Assembly: GCF_039729195.1 (NCBI RefSeq)
Contig: NZ_CP155796.1
Span: forward strand, 1,240,001-1,304,000
From: Mycobacterium sp. DL
GTDB lineage: Bacteria > Actinomycetota > Actinomycetes > Mycobacteriales > Mycobacteriaceae
DNA length: 64,000 nt
Direction: 5' to 3'
Below, in pieces: positions 61,309 to 64,000 of the stretch. The notes beneath the pieces are model-generated. The model had not been told where the DNA came from and did not search any database. It saw only the letters and a list, made by a program, of their open reading frames with translations. How positions within the stretch are numbered: the first letter of the stretch is position 1; every line of letters starts with the position of its first letter. The position numbers and the translations under genes are program-made.

Positions 61309-61349
61309 CCGCCCCGGACGTTCCCGCATACGGGTGATGTCCGGGGCGG
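61309..61349 (+). terminator. Intercistronic hairpin between groES and groEL1
   Basis: Arms 61309-61319 and 61339-61349 form a perfect 11-bp GC-rich stem with a 19-nt loop. No T-tract. It could partially terminate transcription or mark an mRNA processing site and so set a higher groES than groEL1 level. Confidence 0.5.
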
Positions 61350-61371
61350 TGCGCGTCATACCCGCCTTTAG

Positions 61372-63012
<1,641 letters not shown>

Positions 63013-63024
63013 GTAGTGCCAACG

Positions 63025-63060
63025 AAACACCCCCGGCCATCTGGCCGGGGGTGTTTTGTT
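63025..63060 (+). terminator. Intrinsic terminator after groEL1
   Basis: A 14-bp perfect stem (63025-63038 with 63043-63056) closed by a four-base ATCT loop and followed by a T-rich run (TTTTGTTTCT). It is the clearest intrinsic terminator in the window. Confidence 0.92.
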
Positions 63061-63065
63061 TCTGC

Positions 63066-64000
63066 ATGGACCGCATTTTCCAGTGGGTGTGGGATCGGTA
63101 CGGGCCGAGTTATTCGTGGGCGATCTGCGTCCTCGTTTATCCACCGGGTCTGGTGGTCTATCTCAGCTACACCTTGATCATCGTCGCGTTCGAAGGGTCT
63201 GGCCGCTACGTCGAAGCGGTCGTCATCACCGCTGTCGCCCTCGTGGTACGCGTCTTCGTGTGGGTTCTTCCCGGCTCGAAAGGAGTGAGCCCGTTCCAAC
63301 GGTGGGCAGCGGGCGACCAGATCGATCCGATGACGGCACTGATCGCCACCTTCACGTACACACGCAGGCTGACTGCCCGAGCGATTGCGACCGATGTCGT
63401 CTGGGCTGCTCTGCTTGGGGTTGTTGTCGGTGCGATGGCAGGGGCGACCGGATCGCGCCTGGTCCAATACGGGATCGTCGGTGCCGCGTACGGCGGGGCC
63501 ATCGCGGTCATCAGTGTGCACAGTTTCGTCGAAGGAGCGCTGCGACCGGCAAGGGGCGCCATCGCCGGCAACACCGGAATCGGCGACTCTCTACCCCGCT
63601 CTCGCCCGACCTTTGCCATGTGGTCCAAGGTGTACACACTCGCCGTGGCGTTCGCTTTCGGCACCGCGGGTGCGATCGTGGCAGCGCTGATCGACCGCGC
63701 CCCAGAGGATCCGGCCATTTCCGTCGTGATCGGGGGCGCGTTGATGCTCGTCTCCGGGCAGTTGGCAGTCGTGACGACCTCACCGTATTTGCAGCCCATC
63801 CGCGACCTCGCTGAAGGAACAGAACGTGTCGCGCTCGGTCATTACAGTCGTCGACTGCCGGTGGTGCAGGACGACGACCTGGGCGCGCTGGCTGCCTCGT
63901 TCAACCGCATGCAGGCGGGATTGGCTGAGCGGCAACGACTTCAGGCAGCATTCGGCGCCTACGTCGATCCAGCGCTCGCGGCTCGGCTACTTGCACAGGG
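63066..64000 (+). CDS. Membrane adenylate/guanylate cyclase, N-terminal part (cut by window end)
   Basis: The frame is open from ATG 63066 to the last base (311 full codons). Six hydrophobic segments are present (for example WAICVLVYPPGLVVYLSYTL, VVWAALLGVVVGAMAGATG, VIGGALMLVSGQLAVVT), followed by a HAMP-like linker (PIRDLAEGTERVALGHYSRRLPVVQDDDLGALAASFNRMQAGLAERQRLQ). The entry to a class III cyclase (AFGAYVDPALAARLLAQ) then begins. The catalytic domain lies beyond the window. The arrangement matches mycobacterial Rv1318c-type cyclases. The ATG is 6 bp after the groEL1 terminator tail. Confidence 0.85.
   Translation, partial: MDRIFQWVWDRYGPSYSWAICVLVYPPGLVVYLSYTLIIVAFEGSGRYVEAVVITAVALVVRVFVWVLPGSKGVSPFQRWAAGDQIDPMTALIATFTYTRRLTARAIATDVVWAALLGVVVGAMAGATGSRLVQYGIVGAAYGGAIAVISVHSFVEGALRPARGAIAGNTGIGDSLPRSRPTFAMWSKVYTLAVAFAFGTAGAIVAALIDRAPEDPAISVVIGGALMLVSGQLAVVTTSPYLQPIRDLAEGTERVALGHYSRRLPVVQDDDLGALAASFNRMQAGLAERQRLQAAFGAYVDPALAARLLAQ

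Overview
This 64 kb, GC-rich window is almost certainly from a fast-growing mycobacterium (Mycolicibacterium type). Evidence for this is the ESX-4 WXG100 pair esxU-esxT, the order rplM-rpsI-glmM-(two ESX-like genes)-glmS-nnr-gadB-alr-tsaE-tsaB-rimI-tsaD-groES-groEL1 (as in M. tuberculosis), F420-type oxidoreductases, a 13E12-type HNH protein, GTG starts, four-base start/stop overlaps and many leaderless promoters (TANNNT about 6-8 nt before the start codon). The conserved backbone is interrupted by three accessory blocks.

Island 1 (about 0.77-19.9 kb), between esxT and rplM, is a complete adenosylcobalamin-dependent diol/glycerol dehydratase system without microcompartment shell genes. It has small, large and medium dehydratase subunits, both reactivase subunits, an unknown 156-residue partner, glycerol kinase, a glycerol facilitator, an acetaldehyde-type aldehyde dehydrogenase and PduO split into two genes. 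It also has cobamide genes (cobA, bluB, cobIJ), a FhuF-like Fe-S protein and three regulators (TetR, LuxR with a degenerate receiver, GAF). Three promoters in this island carry the same tandem 18-bp element (TGCAACGTTGSTGCAACG type) exactly 10 nt upstream of a -10 box. This looks like an activator site and defines a local regulon (aldehyde dehydrogenase-glpK, luxR-bluB-cobA, dehydratase operon).

Backbone 1 (20.0-25.5 kb): rplM-rpsI with promoter and terminator, two small secreted Cys-containing proteins, glmM and two ESX-like proteins. Island 2 (25.5-35.8 kb): a TetR/acyl-CoA dehydrogenase divergent pair, then a GntR-controlled operon (lipoprotein binding protein, two permeases, ATPase, aldehyde dehydrogenase, crotonase-fold enzyme), and two F420-type oxidoreductases behind a strong palindromic operator. 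Backbone 2 (35.8-39.5 kb): an Rv3438-like protein, glmS and an alpha/beta hydrolase.

Island 3 (39.7-51.0 kb): a STAS protein, a divergent DUF35/thiolase pair with overlapping leaderless promoters, and a carbohydrate or polyol ABC uptake operon with an FGGY kinase and an SDR dehydrogenase. Divergent from that operon, across two TGTTA-type operators, lie a BtpA-family protein and an inositol-monophosphatase-like enzyme, followed by a DeoR repressor. Backbone 3 (51.0-64.0 kb): nnr, gadB, alr, t6A synthesis genes with rimI, an HNH protein, CIRCE-controlled groES-groEL1 and the start of a membrane adenylate cyclase cut by the window end. No tRNA, rRNA, CRISPR, insertion sequence or prophage was seen.
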